NCBI GenBank assembly: GCA_964605155.1
Contig: CAZSAK010000015.1
Coordinates: 1-64,000, forward strand
Direction: 5' to 3'
DNA length: 64,000 nucleotides
From: CAZSAK01 sp964605155
Lineage (GTDB): Bacteria; Pseudomonadota; Gammaproteobacteria; SZUA-140
Numbering within the stretch: position 1 is the first letter of the stretch; every line of letters starts with the position of its first letter. This document shows positions 17,400-26,534 of the stretch, piece after piece. Under the pieces are notes generated by a model. That model worked only from the letters and a program-made list of their open reading frames with translations. It was not told the DNA's origin and did no database searches. The position numbers and the translations under genes are program-made.

Positions 17400-18683
17400 T
17401 TAACCGATAACCTCCATGCCATCCATGTAGGGCCGCAACACTTCTGGGATTTCAATCCGCCCCTTGCGGTTCTGGTAGTTTTCCATGATGGCCACCAGCG
17501 TGCGGCCGACAGCGAGTCCTGATCCATTGAGTGTATGCACCAGTTCAGGTTTCCCTGTGCCCGGATTACGCCAGCGTGCCTGCATGCGTCGTGCCTGGAA
17601 ATCCTCGAAATTGCTGCACGAGGATATCTCCCGATAGCACTGCTGTCCGGGCAGCCAAACCTCCAGATCATAGGTCTTGGCGGCCGCAAACCCGAGGTCC
17701 CCCGTACATAAGGCAACGACCCGATAGGGTAATCCCAATTCCTTTAACACCGCCTCGGCATGATGGGTCAATTCTTCCAGTATGTCATAAGATTCCTGCG
17801 GCCTTACGATCTGGACGATTTCGACCTTCTCGAACTGGTGTTGTCGAATCATGCCGCGGGTATCCTTGCCGTAGGAACCGGCCTCGCTGCGGAAACAGGG
17901 TGTATGTGCGACAAATTTGAGCGGCAACATCTCCGCATCGAGTATCTCGTCCCGTACGATGTTCGTGACCGGTACCTCGGCAGTAGGAATCAGGTAGTAA
18001 TCCTGGCCCTTACCATTGTCCTTTAATGCGAAAAGTTCGTCTTCGAACTTGGGTAATTGCCCGGTACTCCGCAGGCTGTCGGCATTGACAATATAGGGGA
18101 CATACACCTCCTCGTAACCATGTTCCCGGGTGTGCAGTTCGAGCATGAACTGGATGAGCGCCCGATGCAGCCGTGCCAGGTCGCCACGCATGAATGCGAA
18201 ACGCGCGCCACTGATCTTGGCCGCGACCTCGAAATCCAGCTCGCCAAGACCACTGCCGAGATCGACATGATCCCTGGTCTCGAACTTGAACTGCGGCGGA
18301 TCACCCCATTTCCTGATCAGTTTGTTGTCATTCTCATCCTTGCCGTCCGGGACGCTGCGATGGGGTATGTTGGGCATACCTTGCAGGATGTCATTGAGCT
18401 GGGTCTGTATATGATCAAGTTGTGACTCGGCCTGCTTGAGTTTCTCACCCAGGTCCGCCACTGCCGCTCGCAATGGACCGATGTCTTCACCGACAGCCTT
18501 GGCCTGACCGATGGCCTTTGAACGCGTATTGCGTTCCTGTTGAAATTCCTGCACCTGTACCTGGATCTTCTTGCGCTCCCCTTCAAGTTCGGACAGACGC
18601 CGGGCATCGAGCTGAAACCCGCGCCGCGCAAGATGTTTTGCAACCCCTTGCGGATCATTACGTATGAGGTGGGGATCGATCAT
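17400..18683 (-). CDS. serS: Seryl-tRNA synthetase
   Basis: A class IIa synthetase of 427 aa. The N-terminal long antiparallel coiled coil (about residues 30-105, EGERKKIQVQVQEFQQERN) grips the variable arm of tRNA-Ser. The catalytic core shows motif 2, FRSEAGSYGKDTRGMIRQHQ, and motif 3, NGSGLAVGRTLVAIMEN. Its ATG overlaps the DUF190 stop by four bases. A tRNA-Ser gene lies 2.4 kb to the left. Confidence 0.98.
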   Translation of the reverse strand: MIDPHLIRNDPQGVAKHLARRGFQLDARRLSELEGERKKIQVQVQEFQQERNTRSKAIGQAKAVGEDIGPLRAAVADLGEKLKQAESQLDHIQTQLNDILQGMPNIPHRSVPDGKDENDNKLIRKWGDPPQFKFETRDHVDLGSGLGELDFEVAAKISGARFAFMRGDLARLHRALIQFMLELHTREHGYEEVYVPYIVNADSLRSTGQLPKFEDELFALKDNGKGQDYYLIPTAEVPVTNIVRDEILDAEMLPLKFVAHTPCFRSEAGSYGKDTRGMIRQHQFEKVEIVQIVRPQESYDILEELTHHAEAVLKELGLPYRVVALCTGDLGFAAAKTYDLEVWLPGQQCYREISSCSNFEDFQARRMQARWRNPGTGKPELVHTLNGSGLAVGRTLVAIMENYQNRKGRIEIPEVLRPYMDGMEVIG

Positions 18684-19009
18684 ATCTGCTCTTGTTGTTG
18701 ATCATCGGTCATCAGATCGGCCTGCCAGCTGATGATATGGCCCGGCGCAATCATCCCGCTCAGATGCTCAAGGATCGTGGCCACCTTGTCCGGTTCGTCG
18801 AAAAACTCGACGATTACCGGCAAATCGAGTGACATATCGAGCAAGGTTGACGAATGCATCATACCCGACTTGCCAAAGCCGCTGATACCACGGAAGACAG
18901 TGACCCCCCTCACCTTTTCCCAGTCATGCAGGCGCTTCATGAGGGGATCCAGCTTGCCTTGCGCTTCCGTAAGATAGATGCGCACCATGGTTACCTTAAT
19001 CTGTCTCAT
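18680..19009 (-). CDS. DUF190 family protein
   Basis: A 109-aa PII-like (ferredoxin-fold) small protein. After RIYLTEAQGKLDPLMKRL it has GVTVFRGISGFGKSGMMHSS and LPVIVEFFDEPDKV, the DUF190 signature. The start at 19009 has a GGGAGG ribosome site and overlaps the crcB stop (ATGA); a longer open frame to 19189 only shadows crcB. The biochemical role is unknown. DUF190 genes frequently accompany crcB and can be fused to it, so a part in fluoride resistance or its signalling is a reasonable inference. Confidence 0.88.
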   Translation of the reverse strand: MRQIKVTMVRIYLTEAQGKLDPLMKRLHDWEKVRGVTVFRGISGFGKSGMMHSSTLLDMSLDLPVIVEFFDEPDKVATILEHLSGMIAPGHIISWQADLMTDDQQQEQI

Positions 19010-19380
19010 AACTGCCTCCCCGCCAGTATGCCGAGCCAGGTGGATGCCAGGCATAATGTGACACTTAAGAGTATGTTTATTACCGCCTTGAACTGTTGCC
19101 CCTGTTCGAACAGATTCAGCGTTTCCAGTGAAAAGGTCGAAAAGGTGGTAAAGGCGCCCAGCAGGCCGATCAACAAGGCTGCCCGCCACTCAGCACCCAG
19201 GCTCATCCTCTCGACCAGAAAAATGTAAAGAAATCCCATCAACAGGGATCCCAACACGTTAACCGTAAGTGTGCCATAAGGAAACCCCCGTCCCAACAGC
19301 GAATGGACGCCCACCGACGTCCAGTAACGCAACAGGGCCCCTGCAGCACCTCCGGCTGCGATTGCCATGAACTGAGTCAA
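19006..19380 (-). CDS. crcB: Fluoride ion channel CrcB/Fluc
   Basis: A small dual-topology membrane channel that expels fluoride. The 124 aa have four hydrophobic helices and the conserved features GGAAGALLRY near the start, the channel Asn in NVLGSLLMGF and the Phe-box GAFTTFSTFS. It is coupled to the downstream DUF190 gene by a 4-nt overlap. No fluoride riboswitch was recognised; rarA lies only 15 nt upstream, so expression may depend on the rarA transcript. Confidence 0.96.
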   Translation of the reverse strand: MTQFMAIAAGGAAGALLRYWTSVGVHSLLGRGFPYGTLTVNVLGSLLMGFLYIFLVERMSLGAEWRAALLIGLLGAFTTFSTFSLETLNLFEQGQQFKAVINILLSVTLCLASTWLGILAGRQL

Positions 19381-19395
19381 AACGTTTTCCGTTGT

Positions 19396-20742
19396 TTATT
19401 TCTTGTGTTTCTGATCAAGCTCATGAAGATGCGCCAGTTTCTCTGCTATCTTGATCTCCAGACCACGTGATACAGGGTGATAATAACGTTTCTCGGGCAT
19501 TTCTTCCGGGAAATATCGTTCTCCCGCAGCATAGCCCTCGGCTTCATCGTGGGCATAGCGATAGGCCTTGCCATAGTCGAGTTCCTTCATCAGACGCGTC
19601 GGGGCATTACGCAGATGCAACGGCACTTCGAGAGAGCCGTATTCCCTGGCATCCGTCATCGCGTTATTGAACGCGGTGTACACCGCATTGCTCTTGGCAG
19701 CACATGCCATGTATGTGATCGCCTGCGCGATCGCCAATTCACCTTCCGGGCTGCCGAGTCGTTCCTGCACATCCCAGGCATTGAGCGCAATCTCCAGTGC
19801 ACGAGGATCGGCATTGCCGATATCTTCGCTGGCCATCCGTACCACCCGGCGGGTAATGTATAACGGATCACAACCACCATCGAGCATCCGTGACAACCAG
19901 TACAAGGCGGCATCAGGTGATGATCCGCGTACGGATTTATGCAGTGCGGATATCTGGTCATAGAATGCCTCGCCACCCTTGTCAAAACGCCGTATACCTC
20001 CGGAGATGACCTCGTTGACCAGATCTTCTGTCACGACCTGGCGGCCATCACGATTCGGTGCAAGGTCACCGAGGATCTCGAGAAAATTGAGTGCACGTCG
20101 CCCGTCGCCGTCAGCGGCCTCTGCCAACCGGTTGCGCAACCCTTCCGCTACATCAATGTCGAGTACCCCCAGACCATGTTCACTGTCCTGTAATGCACGA
20201 TCAATGATAGCCCTGATCTCACGCGGCTGCAGGGACTTTAATACATAGACACGGGCGCGCGACAATAAGGCATTATTCAGTTCAAACGACGGATTTTCCG
20301 TCGTCGCACCGATAAATATAAAGGTCCCGTCTTCTATAAAGGGCAGGAAGGCATCCTGTTGAGCCTTGTTGAAGCGATGTACTTCATCGATAAATAACAC
20401 GGTCTTCTTTCCCTTTACCGAATTCAGATCCCTGGCACTGGCAACTGCGGCCCGAACCTCTTTTACCCCCGCCAGCACCGCAGACAGGCTGATAAACTGC
20501 GCATCGGCATAGCGTGCGATCAGGCGAGCAAGGGTGGTCTTGCCGGTACCCGGTGCGCCCCAGAACACCATGGAATGCAACTTGTCACCCTCGATGGCCG
20601 AACGTAACGGTTTACCCGGCTCAAGAAGGTGGGTCTGACCGACAAAATCCTCCAGGCGTTGCGGTCTTAATCTGTCTGCCAGCGGTTGACCGGAAGCGGT
20701 ATGTTTTTCAGCGTTGGTATACATAGCAGCAGCCGTCAACAT
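19396..20742 (-). CDS. rarA: Replication-associated recombination protein RarA (MgsA)
   Basis: An AAA+ ATPase that acts at stalled replication forks with SSB. The 448 aa contain RPQRLEDFVGQTHLL, Walker A GAPGTGKTTLA (about residues 62-72), Walker B VLFIDEVHRFNK (about 115), sensor 1 GATTENPSFELNNALLSRA and the C-terminal tetramerisation domain with PEGELAIAQAITYMACAAKS. An alternative ATG six codons in (20724) is possible. In the order lolA-rarA-crcB-serS, the genes are tightly spaced on one strand. Confidence 0.97.
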   Translation of the reverse strand: MLTAAAMYTNAEKHTASGQPLADRLRPQRLEDFVGQTHLLEPGKPLRSAIEGDKLHSMVFWGAPGTGKTTLARLIARYADAQFISLSAVLAGVKEVRAAVASARDLNSVKGKKTVLFIDEVHRFNKAQQDAFLPFIEDGTFIFIGATTENPSFELNNALLSRARVYVLKSLQPREIRAIIDRALQDSEHGLGVLDIDVAEGLRNRLAEAADGDGRRALNFLEILGDLAPNRDGRQVVTEDLVNEVISGGIRRFDKGGEAFYDQISALHKSVRGSSPDAALYWLSRMLDGGCDPLYITRRVVRMASEDIGNADPRALEIALNAWDVQERLGSPEGELAIAQAITYMACAAKSNAVYTAFNNAMTDAREYGSLEVPLHLRNAPTRLMKELDYGKAYRYAHDEAEGYAAGERYFPEEMPEKRYYHPVSRGLEIKIAEKLAHLHELDQKHKK

Positions 20743-20763
20743 GTCAGAACTTTATACCTGGCA

Positions 20764-21432
20764 TCATGCATCAATGTCCCCGACTACATCGACACCCTGA
20801 GGTGGTGTGAATTGAAATATCTGCGGATCGATTGCAGGATTACGTTGTACATTGCTAAAAACCAGTCGGGTTGTCTGTCCGAAGCTGTCGAATAATTCCA
20901 TCGCATGCAAGGTATGTTCATCGAATGCCAGTCGTATCTTTTCAAAAGTGGTATCACTCATCTTTGGTATCAACTCCAGCCACTGCAGCCCATCCTGCAT
21001 GCCCAGTTCAGTGATGGTGAAACTGTCCGCAAGGGGTTGTTCATTACTCAACAACAGGGCGGGCATATTGCCGATCGTCTGATCCAGCACCTTCACCGTC
21101 ACCTGTTCCAGATCCGGATCGTAGATCTGGACCTTTACACCATCCGACACGATGAGTTGCTCATATGGGGTTTGATAATCCCAACGAAACCTGCCGGGCC
21201 TGAGTAACGCGAACTTTCCTGTCGCATCCTGCAGGACGGTCGATTGGGCATCGATAACCGTCTGGGTAAAATCCGCCTTCAAACCCTGCAGGTCATTAAA
21301 GAAGTCCTGTAGTCGGTCCATCCCCGTCCCCGCCAGTGTTACTGAGCTGCATATAACGCTGCAAACCAGCAGGGCGACAAGTAACGAATATTTCACACAA
21401 CATGGACGATATATCAATACCCTATATTTCAT
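20764..21432 (-). CDS. lolA: Periplasmic lipoprotein chaperone LolA
   Basis: Carries lipoproteins from LolCDE to LolB. The 222 aa start with a signal peptide (MKYRVLIYR then a hydrophobic run to about residue 34). The mature LolA fold opens LQDFFNDLQGLKADFTQTV and includes GKFALLRPGRFRWDYQTPYE, the hallmark of the family. The open frame extends seven codons further to 21453. Position between ftsK and rarA is standard for gammaproteobacteria. Confidence 0.95.
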   Translation of the reverse strand: MKYRVLIYRPCCVKYSLLVALLVCSVICSSVTLAGTGMDRLQDFFNDLQGLKADFTQTVIDAQSTVLQDATGKFALLRPGRFRWDYQTPYEQLIVSDGVKVQIYDPDLEQVTVKVLDQTIGNMPALLLSNEQPLADSFTITELGMQDGLQWLELIPKMSDTTFEKIRLAFDEHTLHAMELFDSFGQTTRLVFSNVQRNPAIDPQIFQFTPPQGVDVVGDIDA

Positions 21433-21553
21433 AGCTCTGTCGCCTGGCGGCATTCCTGGTCTGTCAGAAAAATATAATTATTATGTTAATAAGGGAACCC
21501 CGCCAGTGAATCGGTCGATTCAGGAAATACCCATCAGGATTCGCAACGCGCCA

Positions 21554-23851
21554 CTAATGCTCGGGGGGAGGCGGAGCCAGTACCTCGCGGGAACCGTTGG
21601 ATTCCAGCGGACCGACGATGCCGGCCTGTTCCATTTCTTCCACCATACGCGCGGCACGGTTATATCCGATCTTGAGCCGACGCTGTACACCGGATATCGA
21701 GGCCTTGCGTGTCTCGGTCACAATACGCACCGCCTGGTCGTATAGTGGATCGATCTCGGCCTCCAGTGCATCGAATATTCCACCCAGGTTACTCGACGTT
21801 GATGCATCAGGTTCGATTAGTATCTCGTCGATGTACTCCGGTTCACCAGCCTGTTTGAGAAAAGCAACGACCTTATGTACTTCGTGATCGTCAACAAACG
21901 CTCCGTGCACACGTGTTGGTACCGCTGTACCCGGCGGCAGGTACAACATGTCCCCGTGCCCCAATAACTGTTCCGCGCCCATTTGATCGAGGATGGTGCG
22001 TGAATCAACCTTGGATGAAACCTGAAAGGCGATCCGGGTCGGGATATTGGCCTTGATTAAACCCGTTATGACATCGACAGATGGACGTTGTGTAGCCAGT
22101 ATCAGATGGATACCGGAAGCTCGGGCCTTCTGGGCAAGTCGGGCAATCAGTTCCTCGACCTTTTTACCAACCATCATCATCATGTCAGCAAGCTCGTCGA
22201 TGATGACGACTATATAGGGAATCTGCTCCAGGGTCGGAACCTCTTCACCTTCCGTCACCTTTACCAACGGGTCAGGAATCGGATTGCCGTTGTCGATCGC
22301 TTCCTTGACCTTGCGGTTGTAATTATTGATATTGCGTACACCGAGGGCGGCCATCAGGCGGTAACGTCTTTCCATTTCAGCCACACACCAACGCAGGGCA
22401 TTGGCCGCCTCTTTCATGTCCGTAACCACCGGGGCAAGCAGATGCGGGATGCCTTCATAGATAGAAAGCTCCAGCATTTTCGGATCGATCATAATCAGAC
22501 GCATGTCTTTAGGTGTCGAATTGTAAAGCATGCTCAGGATCATGGCGTTGATAGCTACGGACTTGCCGGAACCCGTAGTGCCCGCGACCAGTAGATGTGG
22601 CATCTTCGCAAGATCAACCACGACCGGTTGACCGCTGATATCCTTGCCCAATGCCAGTGTCATTGGCGAGGTCTGCGCATCATAATCCTTGGATTGCAGG
22701 ATCTCGCTAAGCCTTACAATTTCACGGTGTTCATTGGGGATCTCAAGACCCACAACTGACTTGCCGGGGATAATCTCGACGATCCTGACACTGACGGCCG
22801 ACAATGCACGAGCCAGGTCCTTGGAAAGATTGCTGATCTGGCTCACCTTCACCCCTGCTGCCGGTTGCAGTTCAAAGCGGGTGATGATCGGACCCGGATG
22901 GACTTCGACCACCTGTGCCTCGATGCCGAAGTCCTGCAGCTTCAATTCTACCTGGCGTGACATTGCTTCGAGTGCGGCGGTGGAGATATTGTTTCTGGAT
23001 GGTTCAGGTAAATCCAGCAAGGAGAGGGGCGGCAGACTCCCTTCGGTAACATTTTTGAACAGCGGGACCTGTTTTTCCTTTTCGACACGCACACCCGGTT
23101 CCAGCTTCTTGATAACCGGTTCGATACGCGGTTTCGGTCGGCGTTTCTCCTTCCTGATCTCGACGTTGACTGCATCCTGCCGTTTCATACGTGCACGACG
23201 CCCGGCTATATAATCCCGCAAACGCCCGGTATACCCTTTTAGAACAGCGAACAATTCCAGGGTCATGCGTCCCGTTGCATCCATCAATACAAACCAGGAC
23301 AAGCCGGTAAACAGGGATATGCCCGTCAACAACAGGGCCAGCAGAAACAGCGTGGCACCAATGAAACTGAACGGCTCTACGAGCAGACGGCCGGTCACAT
23401 CACCGAGTATACCGCCTGAACTCATTGGCAACACATCCGGCGATCCCACGATATGCAAAGTGGCGAGACCGCTGCCTGCAACAATTGTCAATACAAAGCC
23501 CGAGGCACTCAGCAATATGTGGCGCAGGCCGGTCTCTTCATCCGAGGCATTGCCCTTGTATAGTAGCCATCCCGTATATCCCACCATGGCGGGCAGGACA
23601 TAGGCTAGATAACCGAACAGATAGAGGCAGACATCCGCGAACCAGGCGCCGGCAATACCACCGGCGTTCTTAACCTTGTCAACCGTGGCACTGTGCGACC
23701 AACCGGGATCGGTAGAGTGATAGGTTGCCAGTGATATCAACAGGTAGATTGCAATGGCACCGAAGACGAATAACGCGCCCTCCCGCATGCCTCGACCGAT
23801 ATGTCTGGTGAGCGGAACCGCTCTGGACTTGTTGCGAGTTGCCTGTGCCAA
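21554..23851 (-). CDS. ftsK: DNA translocase FtsK
   Basis: A septal DNA pump that clears chromosomes and activates XerCD at dif. The 765 aa comprise four N-terminal membrane helices (about residues 25-195), a short basic linker (about 215-275), the alpha/beta RecA-like motor with Walker A VAGTTGSGKSVAINAM (about 418-433) and Walker B VVIIDELADMMMMV (about 545), and the C-terminal gamma winged helix (RRLKIGYNRAARMVEEME) that reads KOPS. The linker is much shorter than in E. coli FtsK (1329 aa). Confidence 0.98.
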   Translation of the reverse strand: MAQATRNKSRAVPLTRHIGRGMREGALFVFGAIAIYLLISLATYHSTDPGWSHSATVDKVKNAGGIAGAWFADVCLYLFGYLAYVLPAMVGYTGWLLYKGNASDEETGLRHILLSASGFVLTIVAGSGLATLHIVGSPDVLPMSSGGILGDVTGRLLVEPFSFIGATLFLLALLLTGISLFTGLSWFVLMDATGRMTLELFAVLKGYTGRLRDYIAGRRARMKRQDAVNVEIRKEKRRPKPRIEPVIKKLEPGVRVEKEKQVPLFKNVTEGSLPPLSLLDLPEPSRNNISTAALEAMSRQVELKLQDFGIEAQVVEVHPGPIITRFELQPAAGVKVSQISNLSKDLARALSAVSVRIVEIIPGKSVVGLEIPNEHREIVRLSEILQSKDYDAQTSPMTLALGKDISGQPVVVDLAKMPHLLVAGTTGSGKSVAINAMILSMLYNSTPKDMRLIMIDPKMLELSIYEGIPHLLAPVVTDMKEAANALRWCVAEMERRYRLMAALGVRNINNYNRKVKEAIDNGNPIPDPLVKVTEGEEVPTLEQIPYIVVIIDELADMMMMVGKKVEELIARLAQKARASGIHLILATQRPSVDVITGLIKANIPTRIAFQVSSKVDSRTILDQMGAEQLLGHGDMLYLPPGTAVPTRVHGAFVDDHEVHKVVAFLKQAGEPEYIDEILIEPDASTSSNLGGIFDALEAEIDPLYDQAVRIVTETRKASISGVQRRLKIGYNRAARMVEEMEQAGIVGPLESNGSREVLAPPPPEH

Positions 23852-23901
23852 TAACCTGCCTATAGATACACTTGCAGTATAACTACTGATTTGAGGATGA
23901 A

Positions 23902-24969
23902 TTATGCCACATATTTTTTCAAGGCGGGATGGATTAATTGCCCCCCACTGACATTAATGCCTCCGTTTAACGCCTTATTTTTCTGCCAGTCTTTTTCGGC
24001 CAGGATCATCAAATAAGGCATCAATGAAGCCGAGAGCGCCTGAGATGCGCTTCTGGGTACCGCTCCGGGCATGTTGGTAACTGCGTAATGAATAATATTC
24101 TCCCATATGAATGTGGGATCTGCATAGGTTGTTGGACGAGTAGTTTCAATACAGCCGCCCTGATCCACTGCTATATCTATAATGACGCTGCCGGGACTCA
24201 TCTGGCGTACCATATCCGCCGAAACCAGGTGAGGCGCCTTTTCACCGGTAATCAAAACCGCACCAACAAGTACATCCGCCTTGCAGGCTTCCCGTTCGAT
24301 CAGATCATTGTAGGGATACAGGGCCGTGACATTACCGCCCAGCGCGCGCATGCGTTCAAGTTTTTGTCGATTACGATCAAATACAACCACCTCTGCGCCC
24401 AGTGAGGCTGCCACAACTGCGGCGTTGCCACCAGCCACGCCGCCGCCGAGTATCACAACCCTGCCGCGTTCCGCAGCCGGCAGACCACCCAGTAGAATAC
24501 CCTTGCCGCCGTGATGATGGTACAGCAACGTCGCAGCGGTTTGTACTGCAATCCTGCCTGCGATATCACTCATCGGCGCCAGTAACGGTAATTGTCCATC
24601 CTCGGATTGTACTGTCTCGAATCCGATAGCGGTCAGACCGATGTCCAATAGACGTTTGGTGAGTTCCGGATTGGCAGCGAGATGGAGATAACTGAACAGC
24701 AAATGGTCACTGCGTAGTAGTGATAATTCAGGTTCCACTGGTTCCTTCACCTTGACGATCAACCGGGCGGCTTCATACAAGGCATTGATGTCTGCCGATA
24801 TGCTGGCACCTGCCATCCTGTATATCTGATCCGGATAACCACTCAATTCACCCGTGCCGCTCTGAATGAAGACCTCGTGACCCAGACGAACCAATGCCGC
24901 AACCGCCTCAGGAATCAGTCCAACACGCCCTTCATGGATTTTGATCTCTCGTGGAATTCCGATACGCAT
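23902..24969 (-). CDS. ald: Alanine dehydrogenase
   Basis: NAD-dependent oxidative deamination of L-alanine to pyruvate. The 355 aa show MRIGIPREIKIHEGRVGL, the catalytic Lys in VKVKEPVEPE (about residue 75), the catalytic His in SYLHLAANPEL (about 96), the Rossmann loop GGGVAGGNAAVVAASLGA (about 174-191) and DIAVDQGG. The related NAD(P) transhydrogenase alpha subunit is less likely because length and C-terminus fit Ald. GGAG lies 10 nt before the ATG. It is divergent from trxB. Confidence 0.93.
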   Translation of the reverse strand: MRIGIPREIKIHEGRVGLIPEAVAALVRLGHEVFIQSGTGELSGYPDQIYRMAGASISADINALYEAARLIVKVKEPVEPELSLLRSDHLLFSYLHLAANPELTKRLLDIGLTAIGFETVQSEDGQLPLLAPMSDIAGRIAVQTAATLLYHHHGGKGILLGGLPAAERGRVVILGGGVAGGNAAVVAASLGAEVVVFDRNRQKLERMRALGGNVTALYPYNDLIEREACKADVLVGAVLITGEKAPHLVSADMVRQMSPGSVIIDIAVDQGGCIETTRPTTYADPTFIWENIIHYAVTNMPGAVPRSASQALSASLMPYLMILAEKDWQKNKALNGGINVSGGQLIHPALKKYVA

Positions 24970-25127
24970 CTTTACCGTACTCCTTACATAACGTACTATT
25001 TATCCCGGTTGTCACCGAATACGGATCAAACACAAGACCTTAAAAATTTTGGTGAATACCGCCGGGGCCGTGTTTCCTGCCTCTGTTTTCACAATATCAT
25101 ACATTCACAATCCTGGAGTTTACATAA

Positions 25128-26087
25128 GTGGCTGAAGCAAAACATTGCCGTCTATTGATCCTGGGGTCCGGTCCCGCCGGATATACCGCGGCTATCTATG
25201 CCGCACGCGCCAATCTCAATCCGGTCCTCATCACAGGTATCGAACAGGGTGGGCAGCTAACAACCACCACAGACGTTGATAACTGGCCCGGTGACCCCTA
25301 CGATCTACAAGGCCCCGCACTGATGGAGCGGATGCTGCAGCACGCGCAACGCTTTGACACCGAGATTATCTTCGATCATATCAACAAGGCTGACCTGAAT
25401 CGCAAACCCTTTCAACTCATCGGCGACAGCGGTACTTACACCTGCGACGCCCTGATCATCGCCACCGGTGCATCCGCCAAATATCTCGGCCTGCCTTCGG
25501 AAGAGGCCTACAAGGGACGAGGTGTTTCCGCCTGTGCAACCTGTGATGGCTTCTTTTATAAACAGCAACCTGTCGCGGTAATCGGCGGCGGTAATACCGC
25601 CGTCGAAGAGGCGCTATATTTATCCAATATCGCCTCACAGGTCACCGTCGTTCACCGCCGTGACACGTTCAGGGCTGAAAAAATCCTCTCCAATAAACTC
25701 ATCGAGAAATCTCATTCGGGTAATGTGACTATGGAATGGGACAGTGTACTGGAAGAGGTCCTGGGCTCCGATGCCGGGGTCACGGGAATTCGTATCAAGA
25801 ACGTCAAGAACAATCAAACGAAAGGCCTCGATGTGCAGGGAGTATTCATCGCCATCGGCCACCAACCCAATACATCGATATTTGAAGGCCAGCTTGAGAT
25901 GAAAAACGGTTATATCAACCTGTATCCAACGGAACACGGCAATGCAACGGCGACCTGTATCCCGGGTGTATTCGCTGCAGGTGACGTCAGCGACCCGATA
26001 TACCGCCAGGCCGTTACCTCGGCCGGCTCGGGTTGCATGGCAGCACTGGACGCGGAACGCTATCTCGACAATTTGAACGACAATTGA
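25128..26087 (+). CDS. trxB: Thioredoxin reductase
   Basis: An FAD- and NADPH-dependent enzyme reducing thioredoxin. The 319 aa have the FAD motif GSGPAGYTAAIYAARA (about residues 13-28), the redox-active pair in CATCDGF (about 136-142), the NADPH loop GGGNTAVEEALYLS and the tail GVFAAGDVSDPIYRQAVTSA. Translation starts at a GTG (25128) with GGAG nine bases upstream, an alternative start I consider secure. The Pseudomonas order ftsK-trxB-aat is kept, with three extra genes inserted. Confidence 0.97.
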   Translation: MAEAKHCRLLILGSGPAGYTAAIYAARANLNPVLITGIEQGGQLTTTTDVDNWPGDPYDLQGPALMERMLQHAQRFDTEIIFDHINKADLNRKPFQLIGDSGTYTCDALIIATGASAKYLGLPSEEAYKGRGVSACATCDGFFYKQQPVAVIGGGNTAVEEALYLSNIASQVTVVHRRDTFRAEKILSNKLIEKSHSGNVTMEWDSVLEEVLGSDAGVTGIRIKNVKNNQTKGLDVQGVFIAIGHQPNTSIFEGQLEMKNGYINLYPTEHGNATATCIPGVFAAGDVSDPIYRQAVTSAGSGCMAALDAERYLDNLNDN

Positions 26088-26132
26088 ATACGTGATGTAT
26101 GAGAATATTCGCCAATAGCAAGGACCATCATC

Positions 26133-26426
26133 ATGTTTAAAAAAGATCAGAGGCGGTTCCCCCGAATTGATGTCGAATGTGAGATAAATTACAGGATTGT
26201 CAATGAGAGTGAATTCAAAACCGGGATAGCCAGAAATATCAGCAGCAAGGGCGTCCTGTTCGTGACAAATGGAAAATACGAGATCGGCCAGTTGATGGAG
26301 ATCAAGATCGTACCAGGGGAAACGTCTGTCCCGACTCATGGCGCCATAATCGAGATTGTCAGGATAAATCCACTCAAAAGCGATAATAAAATTGAAATTG
26401 CAGGACTGATCAAGGTAATGAAATAA
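26133..26426 (+). CDS. PilZ domain protein
   Basis: A 97-aa single-domain protein. It has the c-di-GMP-binding RxxxR element (RRFPR, residues about 7-11) and a variant of the (D/N)xSxxG element (NISSKG, about 34-39), followed by the PilZ beta strands. It is a likely cytoplasmic c-di-GMP receptor. Its partners are not evident: trxB precedes it and the FemAB-like gene follows after about 110 bp. In-window c-di-GMP enzymes are at 39688 and 56378. Confidence 0.9.
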   Translation: MFKKDQRRFPRIDVECEINYRIVNESEFKTGIARNISSKGVLFVTNGKYEIGQLMEIKIVPGETSVPTHGAIIEIVRINPLKSDNKIEIAGLIKVMK

Positions 26427-26534
26427 TATCAATCACAAACCGGTTTCCCGCAGTCTGCAACAACCCGTATTTACTGCGATCGATCAAGGGCAGTTCTATA
26501 CGCAATCCTGCTTGAGTTTACAGCATCCGGCGCA

